From Tolypeutes matacus (lineage: Eukaryota > Chordata > Mammalia > Cingulata > Chlamyphoridae), in the NCBI GenBank assembly GCA_026826555.1, contig JAKSZT010054396.1, positions 14,070,535 through 14,134,534 of the forward strand: a stretch of DNA of 64,000 nucleotides, in the 5' to 3' direction. This document shows, in pieces, positions 24,440 to 36,774 of this stretch. Within the stretch, counting starts at the first letter, position 1. The number at the start of each line of letters is the position of its first letter. The translations under genes and the position numbers were made by a program. The notes under the pieces are model-generated. The model saw only the letters and a list, made by a program, of their open reading frames with translations. It was not told the DNA's origin and searched no databases.

Positions 24440-24680
24440 TAGTGTGTGTGTGTGTATTTGTGAAATAGTAATGGTGCACACTTAGGGAGTAGCCAGTGTG
24501 TCTGGTACTGTTCTCAGTGCTTTACATGTATTATCCACTTAATCTTTGCAACAACCCTATGAAGTATGTACTACTATTACCTCCACTTTACAGGTGAAAA
24601 AACTGAGGCCTGGAGGACAAAGCAATCTATCCATTGTCCTGTAATAATTGGCAGATCTAGAATTTAAATTTGGGTGCTCC
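24440..24680 (-). mobile_element. MIR SINE with a short GT repeat at its edge
   Basis: A GT run at 24442..24455 precedes an antisense MIR: 'ttatccacttaatctttgc', 'aacaaccctatgaagtatg', 'actttacaggtgaaaaaac'. Confidence 0.85.
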
Positions 24681-24849
24681 TGTCACCAGAGGTGGAGATG
24701 GGGCAGCACCACCCTCAGGCAGGGACTATCAGCAGGTCCTGGTAGACCTGCATCCATGACTTCAGGGCAGGGTGGGAGTGGGGACCGTGGCTGGGGGATG
24801 GCTGTGCCCTAACACCTGAGCAGCCCTGACTAACGACAGCAGCAAGCCC

Positions 24850-25065
24850 ATGCAGCACTCACTGCACTGCAGACACCACTCAGGGCACTGGATCAACTCA
24901 TATAATCCTCTCACAGTGTGGGGGGCCATCCTGTCACTGTCCCCGTTAAACAGACGGGGCCAACGTACAGAGATGGAAGGAACTTGCCCGAGGTCTGGAG
25001 CCACTCAGGGGCACTGGGGGACCCAGACCCAGCGTTCTGGATGTTGCCTGTGCTCTTAAATGTGT
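24850..25065 (-). mobile_element. MIR SINE, degraded
   Basis: Antisense pattern: 'actcatataatcctctcac', 'ccgttaaacagacgggg', 'ggaacttgcccgaggtc'. Confidence 0.7.
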
Positions 25066-25169
25066 GTACTGCTTCTCACTAAAAAGGTTTCTAGTACCCT
25101 GGCATGTTAGAAGGCAGAGGAAGGACAGTGGGTTGGGCAGGGGGGGAATGGACCTGAGAGAGCGTTTGT

Positions 25170-25260
25170 CTACATTTCTCAGGGAGGCCCAGAGAGGGGA
25201 AGGGGCTCGCCCTCCATCACACAGCTGGTCACCTCAGAGCTGGCCTCTGACCCCCTGCCC
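25170..25260 (-). mobile_element. MIR SINE fragment
   Basis: Short antisense core: 'gaggcccagagaggggaag', 'catcacacagctggtcacc'. Confidence 0.6.
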
Positions 25261-25264
25261 ACAA

Positions 25265-28000
25265 CAGCCAATGGCTGTGCTGAGGCTCTCGCTGAAATGG
25301 CCACCGTTTAGAGTTACAGGCGCCGGAGAAGAGGGAGGCCAGCTCTGGGGGCAGCTGCTGCGGCAACCCCAGCCTCTGCAGAGGGGCTACCCTCTGTGGA
25401 CTCCACCTGGGTCCGGGGGAAGGAGTTGGCCGCTCCACCCCAGGGAGGGTCACGGGTCTCCCTTGTCTCTGTCCCTCCTCAAGAGACATTCCCCGTAGCA
25501 GCCTGCCCCTCCTTGCCAGGTACACAGACACACCAAACATGGCAATCCGAGCCTCGGGTATTTGCTATCAATATTTCATGGCTCAAACAACATTGTGTAA
25601 ACAACACCTATGAAATATGAATGCACTGAGGTTTGACAAGCAAAGAGCCCAGGCGTAAACCAGGAGGAGGAGGACAGGAGGGGGACCATGAGGTCTGGAA
25701 GGACCACAGGGATGCTGGCTGTGTCCTTGGGGTTGGGCCCAGGCTTTGGGGATGGCTGTCCTCTGCTTGTAGGGTCACCAGGGTCGAGTGTGCTGGGCAC
25801 AGGGCTGAACTGGGGCTCGTGCCTGCAGTTGGGGGGAGGTGCTCAACAGACCATCCTGTGGGTTCCTGGACTAGGGGGAGGGACTAAGGGAAGAGGCAGC
25901 ACAGAGCTTGCTCACAGCACCCAAAGGCCCTTCCCTCCCAGCTAAGGAGAGGGCATAGCGGGGAAGCACTGCCTCTGGTCTCTAGGGTCAGAAGGGCTGG
26001 AGAAAGGAGAGGATGGAGTGGGACAGGGGCCATCTTCCTTCCCAGGCTTCTCTCCCTCCTCCCTGGTGCTGCTCCGCGGCCCCTGCCCAGCCCAATCCTG
26101 CAGGGCACACACTGTATCAGAGAAGCTTCTCCGGCCTCACCACCTTCTTGGGGGCCGGCCACGGCACCCCCATGCTGTTTCCTCTGGACTGGGCCTCCAG
26201 CCCCTGAGCCATCTGGGCGAAGGTGAAGGGTGCACAGTTGTAGGCACTCCTCACCCCCTTCCCCCTTCAGAGGCCTCACCCCTGAGCTCCTTCAGCCCTG
26301 GCTGAGAGGCCACACACTGCCTAAGAGGTCACGGACTCTCGCGCCTTGGTTTCTCCGTGTGTAAAATGAAGAGGTCGGATGCGATTTTCTCTAAGGTCTC
26401 TGAATACTTGTCAGGTTCAGGATTCGCTACCTGCTCTCACTGCCCTCCACAGAAACTCCCCCAGGGGTCAAGGTCTTGCTCTCTGCAGTCAGAGAGAAAC
26501 TGGAGGTGTCAGTGAGCTGATCTGACAAGCTGCCAAGAGGGGTCTCCTGTAACGCATATGGACCCAGCTACGGAGCATGCGGGGTCGGGGTAGTTGAGGC
26601 CAGGGCTTGTCTCCAAGGGGGGGCTGACCTCCAGTGGGGGCCATTGACCCATCTCAGCTTGTTTGGCCTAGTGGGAGGAGGGGGAGCCAGACAGCAGGAA
26701 TGGCTGACTGGGGTCTTGCTCGCAGCCAGGTGAGCAGTTCATTGTGGCTCTAAGCGAAGCTGGTCACAGGAGTCAGGGCCCAGCCCTCCGTAGGACTCCA
26801 GACTGGATGCTGCCTGAAGTCTTCATCAAAGCCAGAACCCTCCCCGAAAACCACTTGGACAAATGAGAAGAACTCAGGTGCCAGGACTCTCCAGACTCAC
26901 CACGCCTCAGGCTTGCAGAGGACAGCCTGATTTCAAGCCCACTGGTCAGGGAGGGCCCTGAAATGGCCTTGTGTGGGACTGGCACCAAGCCCGGGCCAAG
27001 CAGAGTCAGCAGCCTCAGGGCCAGCTCCAGTGCCGGGGAGGCCCCCACGCCAACACAGAAGGGGGCCTCGTTATCCAGCCTGGCTGTGCCCTCGAGGCGG
27101 GCATTCAGGCAGTGCCGAGCAGTTGATGTGAGGCAGGGTGGGTGTCTGGAGGCCACTGGGGCCTTGTGGCAGGCCTTTGACACCCCCACAGGGGCAACCT
27201 GCTCCCTCAGCACAGGCCAGTTCCGGGCAGAGGGAAGATGTCTAGTTGCTTGGCAGTAAAAGGCTCTTCATCTAGATCCCTTCTAAGAAATTGACAGGAT
27301 TGATGGTAGCTGCTGATTTCCTGAACTTTCAAAATGGGTGGGGGTGGCAAATGGGGGTGTTCTGTAATCCTCCACTGATAGATTAGATGGTGGGGCAGAG
27401 CTTTAGGAGCAAAAGATGACCTTGAGAAAATGTGGATTCTATCAAAGGAAAGAGAGAAATGATCTCCCTTCCTCAAACCCCTGCCAATAAGCCCTCTCGG
27501 AGCTGGAGCAGTTGAGGGAAACTTTCCCGCTGTTGCCTCCCAACTCAGGAGACTGTAGCATTTGACTGCATGATAAGAAATTGCCAGGCACTTTCTAATT
27601 ACAATTATCATCATCGTGGATGTCTCTCTTAATTACTTTCTTATAATTAGCTGTTGCTTTTCCCCTAGCATTTGTGTACTTTGTAGATTTGCTGACATTT
27701 GAGAGCCCCAAAATAGGGACATTTGGGGAGGAGAGGAAAGGTGGGGGGAAGTGAGAGGAGCCTGTCCTTTTCAGGCAACCTGATAAATGTTGAGGCCTTT
27801 ACAGAAAGACATTGGAGGAAGTAAAAGATGGAAGTGGCAGGTGGTTTCCTGAGCTGATGGGGAGAGACCAGGAGCACAGATTCAGGGGCTGGGGTTGGCG
27901 GAGGGTCTCCAAGAGTTGAACATTGCGGGAAATATTCCTGAAAAGCCTTTTAGGAAATGGGATGAAATGCACTTTAGTGGGATCTGTTTTGGAGTTAATG
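25265..28000. other. Repeat-poor intronic DNA upstream of the exon
   Basis: Only a short MIR scrap at 26325..26405 ('ccttggtttctccgtgtg', 'taaaatgaagaggtcgg') was recognised. 25.2-27.2 kb is GC-rich; 27.2-28.0 kb is more AT-rich and contains the TAATTA cluster listed separately. Confidence 0.5.
27592..27662. promoter_or_regulatory. Cluster of homeodomain-type AATTA motifs upstream of the exon
   Basis: Four AATT-containing words fall within about 55 bases: 'ctaattaca', 'acaattatc', 'cttaattac' and 'ataattagc'. This is the usual core of homeodomain binding sites. The stretch is repeat-free and 480-550 bases upstream of the exon. Regulatory function is inference. Confidence 0.3.
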
Positions 28001-28003
28001 TAA

Positions 28004-29150
<1,147 letters not shown>

Positions 29151-29162
29151 AAAAATAGGCTG

Positions 29163-29517
29163 GGAAGCAGATGTGGCAAAAGCGATTGAGCTCCCGCCTA
29201 TCACATGGGAGGCCCTGGGTTTGGTTTCCGGTGCCTCTTAAAGAAGACAGTGGGTTGGTGCAGTGAAATGATGCAACAAGATGACGCAACAAGATGACAC
29301 AAAAAAAGACACAAGGAGGAAAACATAATGAGAGACCCAACAAAGCAGGGAGCGGAGATGGCTCAAGCGATTAGGCACCGCCCTCCCACCTGGAAGTCCT
29401 GGGTTTGGTTCCTGGTGCTTCCTAAAAGGAAGATGAGCACACAACGAACAGACACAGCAAATGCAAACAATGAGGGAGTGGGGAGAAATAAATAAATAAT
29501 AAATCTTTAAAAAAAAC
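29163..29517 (+). mobile_element. DAS-type tRNA-derived SINE, dimeric
   Basis: Two head-to-tail monomers, 29163..29345 and 29348..29517. Each has the 'gatgtggc'/'gatggctcaag' head, an A-box-like and a B-box-like region ('ctgggtttggtt') and a tail rich in 'gacacaa' words. The element ends in an AAAT- and A-rich tail. An 8-bp direct repeat, ATAGGCTG, lies at 29155..29162 and 29518..29525. The family is known from armadillos; the tRNA source is described as tRNA-Ala. Confidence 0.88.
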
Positions 29518-29529
29518 ATAGGCTGATCC

Positions 29530-30225
29530 ATTAGGGGTTTCCCTCATTATCTGTACATTTTTGGGAGCCACCTCCCTCTTCTCTATTCCATACCGACTGC
29601 AATAGTCATGACAAGTTGGAGAGGGGGATGTTGGGTCCACATTGGCCCAATATGGGGCTCTTGCTCTTCCCCACTCTCTCTGCTGTGGTGGAAACATCTA
29701 GTCATTGTCCTTTGTCTACTCAAGAGAATGAGACTGTGCTGGTCAAAACAAGACCAGTATAAGGTTTTGTTTTCAGCCTGGGTGGTTATTTTGGCACAGG
29801 GAGTCCAGGATCTGTTGAGGGTACCCAGGAGACTCTCTTTAATGGATTGGAATCTCCAGTGGCCATGGTGGTCTCCTTCCTTTACCTGTTCCACCTATTT
29901 GAGGTGGGCTGCAGATGAAAAACAGGGGCAGGGTGTCTTCCGACAACATAAACTAAACCCAAGGGTCACATGAATTAACCAGTCTTTCTGTGGACTTGAA
30001 ATACAGGGAACATGTTGGTTGAAATGTTTGAGGGCTTTTTACCTCTTGAACATGTTTTGGATGGTGTAGCTTTGTTTGCAATGAATATTTGGTGAAGAAA
30101 TACCTAACCTGCATTAGGTGAATCCTGCTGGGACAGGTCTGCTTGCTGCTCTCGGATTATAATGTAGAAGGCAGCCTGTTGGAGGTTGAACTATAGCCTG
30201 AGGTCCAGGGGCTCTTATTGCATAT
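29530..30225. other. Single-copy intronic DNA
   Basis: No repeat family or gene recognised. Confidence 0.45.
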
Positions 30226-30229
30226 AAAT

Positions 30230-30360
30230 TACTAATCAATATAAATGTGTTTAGTATCTATTGTATGCTCAGGTCTGTGCAGGGCAGCAGGGCGGATCTT
30301 CAGACATGGTCCTTGTCTTCTCGGGGTTTCCAGTCGGGAGGAAGAGCTGGAGTGAAAGCA
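30230..30360 (-). mobile_element. L2 LINE fragment
   Basis: Weak antisense L2: 'tagtatctattgtatgctc', 'atggtccttgtcttctcgg'. Confidence 0.45.
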
Positions 30361-30689
30361 GCACTTGATAACCAGCACTAGAGAGCTTAGAGCAGTTCTT
30401 GCCCCCAGAGTGAGTTTACCAAGCACAAAGGAAAACAGCCTTGTACTTTACAGTATAAAACCCGGTTGCTTGATTGCATCCCTGGTACAGTCACCAGCCT
30501 TGGTGCTGAGCAACCACAAACTGTTTACTCAAATTAAATCAACTCTGTGACTTGAAGAGCCACTACCCTTGGGTCTACTCAAGGTATGTACCACTGAACC
30601 CAAGGGAAGTCCTAAAAGATGAGCTCCAACCTTGTTCTGAGGGGCAGCAGCATTGATTTAAGACTCATAGACTCTTGCTCTCAAAATCA

Positions 30690-31205
30690 TTCAGATGACT
30701 GAATGCTTGGATGCCTGCCAAGAGCTTTCCAACCTCTGCTTGTATTTCTCAGTGACAAGGAGCTCACTGTTTCCTGTGGAGGTACATTCATTCTGTCCTT
30801 GGGCAACTCTGACTCGTGGAAAGCTTCTTCTGGTTGGTTCTCACTCATGATAAGGACCAGGACTGGATGATGGATCTTTGCCATATCTGAAAATTTCCCA
30901 AGGGGCTCTTTGGACAGGGCACAGATTATGTGTATGAAGATGGTCATCTCAGAGCAGTTGCTAATAGCCATTGAGGCAACATAGAAGAAACTAGAGCCCC
31001 CTTCCGTGGGTCAGCCCTTCAGGTTTTAGAAGAAAGTGATCACTTCCCTCCCCAAGTTCTTCTCCTCCGAGTTTGTTTGTTTCTCACATGATGTGGCCTG
31101 GACTGCCTTTCCCATCTTGTTTCTCTCCCTTGGATGTGATCTTCATTCCTCTTAACTCATCATTCCCAGATCTGACCACATAACTGCAGACTTGGTGTGA
31201 CCAGT
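30690..31205 (+). mobile_element. L3/CR1-type LINE, 3' region
   Basis: Landmarks in order: 'ccaacctctgcttgtatttc', 'gacaaggagctcactgtttcc' region, 'cgtgggtcagcccttcagg', 'ccccaagttcttctcctcc'. A well-ordered copy for such an old family. Confidence 0.75.
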
Positions 31206-31209
31206 GTGA

Positions 31210-31382
31210 AAAAATAATAATAAATAGGATAGCTACTATTTATTGAATATTTGCTCTACGCTAGGCACTTTATCATTTCATTTAATCTTCACAACGATCC
31301 TAGAGTGTAGGAATTCATATTATTAGCCCCGTTTTATGGATGGGAAAGTTGAAGCACAGAAAGGTTAAAGAACTTCCTGCAG
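31210..31382 (-). mobile_element. MIR SINE, left part (split by an L1)
   Basis: Antisense MIR: 'catttaatcttcacaacg', 'cgttttatggatgggaaag', 'agcacagaaaggttaaag'. It breaks off at 31382 and resumes at 32741. Confidence 0.85.
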
Positions 31383-31455
31383 GTAAAGTAAAACGGTGAA
31401 GCCACTGTGGAAAGCAATACCGCAGTTCCTCAAAAAGTTAAACATAGAATCATCT

Positions 31456-32060
31456 TGTTATCTGAGCCTATGTCTAGGTTCTTGGCTTCATTGCCAGAAA
31501 GAATTCAAGGACTAGCCACAAATTAATCAGGCAAGCAAAGAATTTATTGGGAAGTAAAGCATGAGAAAGAAAGTACACCTTCAGGGATGAAGGCAGGCAT
31601 TCTCAAGGAAGAGAAATGCAAAGTTCTGCCCTGGGGTCCCTGTTTTATGGGAGGTATAGGACTCCAGGGTCTGTGCTGATTGGCATATTTGAGACAAAGC
31701 AGGGAAGCTCTATTGGGTTATTTGATTCTCTTACAGGGTTAGGGGTTGCTATCCAGTAGTGACTGGCTCCTGGCTATTGCTCTTGAGCCTTGTTGGGGTT
31801 TGCTGAACGAGGGGCTTATGAAAATAGGTGGGTAAGCATGAGAATTTCCTGTTTTTCTCCTTTTTCTCCTGGGTGGATGCTGCAATCTGCATTCCCTTAA
31901 CTTATTTGTGCATGTCAGCAAGCACAAGCTGCCTCCTGATAACGTGCTTGTGAGAGTCCAGCAGGATGCTGCTCCAGTTTTTTCTACTGGGTGGTGTTGG
32001 TGTAGGAATTTATTAGGTTTTCCACCTCTCCTCCTTAGGTCCCTATTCTATCCTGCCTCA
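31456..32060 (-). mobile_element. Solo LTR, gammaretrovirus-like (ERV1 class), inside the L1
   Basis: The insert splits the L1 and has TG at 31456 and CA at 32059..32060 on the + strand. In sense (minus) orientation a CATAAAA word that could serve as a TATA box and a later AATAAA polyadenylation signal are spaced as in ERV1 LTRs. Termini are approximate (the right end could be 32070) and no clean target duplication was seen. No viral coding sequence is present. Confidence 0.7.
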
Positions 32061-32454
32061 CCCTGTGACAAGGCAATTCCACTTCTAGGCATATACCAAA
32101 GAGAGTGAAAACAGGGTCTCAAACATACTTGTACACCAATGTTTATAGCAGCATTAGTCACAATAGCCAGAGGTGAAAGCAACTCACGTGTCTGTCAACA
32201 AATGAATGGATAAATAAAATGTGGTACATACACACAATGGAATATTATTCAGCCATAGAAAATAATGAAGTTATGCTATAACATGGAAGAACATTGAAAA
32301 CATGCTGAATGAAACAAGCAAGGCACAAAAAAGACAAATATTGTATAATACCACTTAGATGAGAAATAGCAAATTTGCAGAGACAGAAAGTAGATTAGAG
32401 GTTATTAGGTGATGGGAAAAAGGGGGAGTATTTATTTGTACTCCTTCCTTTGAG

Positions 32455-32527
32455 GAAAGAAAGGGAATGGAAGAGAGGGGAAGGGAAAGGAAAGGAAATG
32501 AAAGGAAGGGAAGGGAAGGAAAAAGGA
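32455..32527. repeat. (GGAAA)n-like purine tract
   Basis: About 70 bases of GGAAA/GGGAA units within the 3' region of the L1, nearly pure purine on the + strand. Confidence 0.85.
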
Positions 32528-32740
32528 GAGTCTAAGGAGATAAGACAACTAAATGTAATGTGGTGTCCTGGATGGGATCCTGGAACAGAGAAAGAACATT
32601 AGGTAAAAACTAAGGAAATATGAATAAATGATGGACTTTAGTTGACAATATGCTATTGATATTGGTTCATTAATTGTAATAAATGTATCATAATAATGTA
32701 AAGTGTTAATAGTAAGGGGAAATTGTGTATGGGGAAAAAA

Positions 32741-32830
32741 AAAGAACTTCCTACAGACATACAACTAGTAAATGATGAAACCTGGATCCTAAACTTGAAC
32801 TCATAATTATGATGCTGGCCTTCCTTCTGG
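32741..32830 (-). mobile_element. MIR SINE, right part (split by an L1)
   Basis: Continues the MIR broken at 31382: 'cagacatacaactagtaaatg', 'gaaacctggatcctaaac'. The first landmark is the degenerate 'cacacagctagtaag' of MIR. Confidence 0.75.
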
Positions 32831-32910
32831 CTGCTCAACCTCAAGCTGAAATAGGCCTTCAATAAAAAAACACCTGGAGATCTCTGAGTGGGGTCTGTCC
32901 ATATATGAGT

Positions 32911-33258
32911 CTTTTTTTCCACCCCCCACCCCCCTTGTTGTTTTGTACTCGCTGTCTGCCCTCTGTGTCCATTCGCTGTGTGCTCTCTGTGTCTGCTTGT
33001 CTTCTCTTCTTGTCTTTCTCTTTAGGAGGCACCGGGAACTGATCCTGGGACCTCCAACATGGGAGAGAGGCACTCAGTCGCTTGAGCCACCTCAGCTCCC
33101 TGGTTTATTGTGTCTCTCATTGTCTCTCCTCTTTGTCTCTATTTGTTGCACCAGCTCTCCGCGCGGGCCAGCTCGCCTTCACCAGGAGGCCCCAGGACAC
33201 AAACCCGGGACCTCTCATATGTTAGACAGGAGCCCAATCGCTGGAGCCACATTCGCTT
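32911..33258 (-). mobile_element. DAS-type SINE, dimeric
   Basis: Antisense dimer with the boundary near 33102. The 3' monomer has 'cttgagccacctcagctcc' and 'gcaccgggaactgatcc'. The 5' monomer is a more diverged type with CpG-rich 'ccgcgcgggccagctcgcc'. The T run at the left is the A tail. No clear target duplication. Confidence 0.85.
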
Positions 33259-33293
33259 AAATGTAACATCCTTGCATTGAAGCATTAATTTTT

Positions 33294-33967
33294 TTTTTTT
33301 TAATGTTTAGGTATGTGTTTATTTTTCAGTTTGTTTGAATCAGATTCTAAATAAGTCCTGTACATTGCAATTGGTTGATATATCTGTCAAGTTTCTTTTA
33401 TCTTTAGTTTCTTCCTCCTCTTTTTTTTTTTCCTTTAATTTTTGTTGAAGAAATTGGATCATTTCACCTATAGTTTCTCACAATCTCGATTTTGATGATT
33501 TCCTCTCCATAGTATTATGGGATATATCACTCTGACTTTTGTGTTTCCTGCAAGTTGATAATTAGGACTAAACAGGTTTTATTGAATTCTGGTTTTTTGC
33601 CTATGTTTTTTGGGGAGGGGCAAGACTACTTTTCAGGTGGTGGGATACTTCTATCAAGAGTTACAGAATGTCTTTTTAAGCTATTAATAGCTATTTTAAT
33701 TGGCTTTTTTTTAATGATCTCATTTCCTTTCTTATACATCTGTTAGTTGTTTTTAACATTTTTTAACTTTATTTTGTATATTTAATAATTAAAAATATAA
33801 ACAATTAAAAACTAAAAAGTAAACACAGATGAATAAATATATACATTTCTCAATTAAATGTAATGGATACATATAAAAATTTTTTTTGAATCAAACAATA
33901 TATTACACAATATATTCGGTTCATAGTAATGCATTCATACAGTATTTGTCCTTTTGTGTCTGGCTTG
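33294..33967 (-). mobile_element. 5'-truncated L1 with intact target duplication
   Basis: The 16-base word TGAAGCATTAATTTTT occurs at 33278..33293 and 33968..33983 without mismatch. The T run after the left copy is the A tail of a minus-strand L1. The right part shows antisense L1 words ('acagtatttgtccttttgtg', 'tctggctt'). AT-rich and non-coding. Confidence 0.85.
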
Positions 33968-34029
33968 TGAAGCATTAATTTTTGTTTGATTGAAACATCA
34001 TTCTTTTTTTCTGATTCTAAAATTTTCAC

Positions 34030-34810
34030 CAGTTCACGTTAAAAAGATTCAAACTGCACCAAAAGTACAAACAGAAAGGTTAAACACTCCCCTACCCACC
34101 ACTGACACATAAGCCCATGCCCAGAAATAACCACCATTGGCATTTGGGTGCTTGTCCTCCCTGTCATTCTCTATGCATTTGTGCACAGAGCTAGGTCCTG
34201 ATTCAACTTCTTTAATTTAGAGCAAACTGTATCTGCTATTCTATAACTTGCTTTTTTATATTCAGCTATATGTCATGGACTAATTTCCTTGTAAATAAAC
34301 ATGAATCTCCATTTTAATTTTTAATGACCTTATAGAATTTCAGAGTATGGATTACCAAATGTATTTAGTCAATCCCTCGTTGATGGGCATTTAGGTTGTT
34401 TCCAATTCTTCACTCTTGTGTATCCACCATTCTTTTGTCCACGATCCTTGGGGGCTGATGGATTTCAGAATTTAGGATTTTTCAGAGTTTAGAAAGCTTG
34501 TGGTGCCTTTCTGTATCATACATGGGCTCTGGGCAGTACCCTGGGATCTGAAGTAACGTAACTGTTCACACGTGGTGACATAAAGATAATATATAACTTC
34601 AAACCAGTTCCATGCAGCTTTTGCCTATGAATGAATTTTGGTGCTTAACTTACCAAAAAAATCCGTAACTGACTTTTTAGAGATTTTTGGATTGTGGAAG
34701 TGACAGAGGGACTCTGGGTGTGTAAGAAGCTGCGGTGATTCTTCTTATGCATACATCTTTGCCCACTTTGTCCCTATTTCTTCTTAGGGTAAATTCCTAG
34801 AAGTGGCAGG
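34030..34810 (-). mobile_element. Old L1 3' region, split by an unidentified insert
   Basis: Left part to about 34429: 'tgggcatttaggttgtttcc' and the preceding AT-rich L1M pattern. Right part from about 34736: 'catacatctttgcccac', 'gggtaaattcctagaagtgg'. The same L1 region occurs at 13550..13965. Confidence 0.7.
34430..34735. mobile_element. Unidentified insert in the L1
   Basis: About 306 bases interrupt the L1 pattern. 'gatttcagaatttagga' near the left and 'agagatttttggattgtgg' near the right are reminiscent of old DNA transposons with 'ggatttcgga'-type ends. The family could not be named. Confidence 0.45.
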
Positions 34811-35019
34811 AAGGTTTTAAAGATCAGTCATCCCACTGCCTATCCCTGCCTTGCCCTCTGTGACTGCTAGGGGATTTATGACTTCTATAGTCACAAAGGG
34901 GACAAAACTAGTACTGGGGCTTCAGTAGCATAGACCTTTTCATTCATTTACAAACTTATAACCCTACAGCCTAATTTTTTAAGGCCTGGACTAATTTCTT
35001 TCTGCTCCATAAAGGAAGT

Positions 35020-35520
35020 AGAGTGATGCTAATTTGCTTGGCGGGCAGACACATCAGCTATTGTAAGAAAATCTGAGATGTCAGATGGACAACACAGGGA
35101 AATGGAGTGGCTGCATGCTTGGTCATAAACCTCCATCCCATATAATGATGAAGAGTAAAAGGATGAAATGTCAGTTTACACTGAATAAAGACGACAGAGT
35201 GACTCTTATTAAATTGCACTAATCTCACAAGTGGAGATAAAAAGAAAAAAACGTTTTCCTATATTGAATATCTAGCTTTTTAAAGTAATTAGGAATATTA
35301 AAAGCACTGACAATGATTGAGATAGAAACATTATTCATAACTTTTATTTCCGCACTGGGCAGTGATCCAGTATATTTCATTTATGAGGTTTCGGCTGTAA
35401 GGAGAAGGACGTGAGCCAATTCCTAAATTAAATATGCCCTATTAACTTTTATAAATGATACCCAAGAATTAACTTGGAAATATAAGCTTTCATTGTATTA
35501 TTTAATTATTGTGTTTCCTG
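35020..35520. other. Repeat-free AT-rich block, candidate conserved non-coding element
   Basis: No repeat landmarks. It is dense in short ordered AT words such as 'gtaattaggaatattaaaag' and 'tatttaattattgtg'. Texture differs from the decayed flanks. Function and conservation are inference. Confidence 0.35.
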
Positions 35521-36005
35521 AGACCTGGGTCTCTGTCTCCCACCCAATGGTGCTTTTCAGTTTGGGTTCTGGGCTATAGAATGGCATTTTGCTTATGGTC
35601 TCAGGTCTCCCCAGCAGGGCTGGCATAGAGATGAGAGAGAAGTCTGACCCTACATTTCTCCACGATCTCCCACGTTTTTCGACGACAAGGCACTGGTGTG
35701 ATCCAGTTACGTAAGAGAAAGTGCAAGACTGTAAAAGCTCAGTCTACAGTGTCTTACCGACTGGCAACCCCCCAGATGCGAGGCACGAGGCAGGTCTGCA
35801 GAGAGGGCCTGAGGAATGAAAGTAGCAGCAACCAGGTTGGGCCACCACCAACAGAAGCTTCTGCCAAGTCAAAAGCATTCTTATCTTGAATGGTATGTGG
35901 GATCCCTGACCGACTTGGCTTGAAGGTGCTCAAGCAAATTAGAATAGAATGTTTACCAGTCCAGAAATACACCCATACCTCTAACTAGCCCAGGACCCTT
36001 TAGGT

Positions 36006-36215
36006 CAGTGCTTCTCAAACTAAAGTATATATTTTCTAGAGATTCTCGAAAGCCACAGAGTTAAAATTTCTCACCATGCCATGGCACACTAGTTACCTGA
36101 CTAGTAATTTAAACATTGCTCTGTATATTAAAACAAATACAGATTTACTATAGGATTAAATGCAGAATTGGTATTTATTTAAAAACACACAAAAATGTAA
36201 TAATTTCAGCTTACA
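36006..36215 (+). mobile_element. Possible hAT-type DNA transposon relic
   Basis: Opens with 'cagtgcttctcaaac', the usual terminal motif of hAT-Charlie elements. The body is AT-rich and the matching far terminus was not found. Confidence 0.35.
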
Positions 36216-36774
36216 GTGGGCCTTTTGGGACTACACCTCCAGGTCTCCTTGGGGCAGAGCTATTTTAGGAGTGAAGGATGAGAAGCAGTGGAAAAGACTG
36301 GAAGACCATTACCAGAGTTAGATCTCCCAGGGCTGGTAACTGTTTGCCAGAATGGTTTAGAGAGGTATCCAGGCTTGGAGACTTTTCTCTATCCTGCATT
36401 CTTGGGAATTCTGTCTTCTTCCCAGTATGTTGGGCTCTTTGCAGTATCCCACTGTCTGTGACTGGACTTCTTGGCTCTGGGTTGGCATGTCAGCTCTGAC
36501 CTAGCTCATGTTTCCTCATCTTGAGTTTTGCCAGGGTCTCTGCTTCTTTCCATAATAATCAGAGCTGATCCACTAAAGCTGTGGGTCACACGACCCACCA
36601 TATTGCCGTGGTTTGGGCAACCTGATTTCCTGTAGTCCTCTTCACATATCTTTCATGTATTCACATATCCCTATAATGGAGTACTAGGAAGCATGGTCTA
36701 AGGCCAGAACCTAATTTCTAGCCACTGGGTTCTCATGATTTAACTTGAAATCATTGAAATAAGGAGCTTGGGGC

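Larger units (their letters stand above)
31383..32740 (+). mobile_element. 5'-truncated L1 inserted in a MIR, itself carrying an LTR
   Basis: A 16-bp target duplication brackets the element: 31367..31382 and 32741..32756, 15 of 16 bases identical. L1 sequence is at 31383..31455 and from about 32061 on. It shows the ORF2 end and 3' region: 'attccacttctaggcatata', 'ggaatattattcagccatag', 'gcacaaaaaagacaaatat'. It ends in an A run that merges into the right duplication. The ORF2 part is broken and not coding. Confidence 0.9.

Noticed and set aside
29163..29517. tRNA gene, because of A- and B-box-like words
   Set aside because: It is a dimeric SINE with an A-rich tail and target duplication; no cloverleaf with an anticodon arm can be drawn.
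31456..32060. Part of a coding endogenous retrovirus
   Set aside because: Only an LTR is present; both sides are L1 sequence and no internal viral region was seen.
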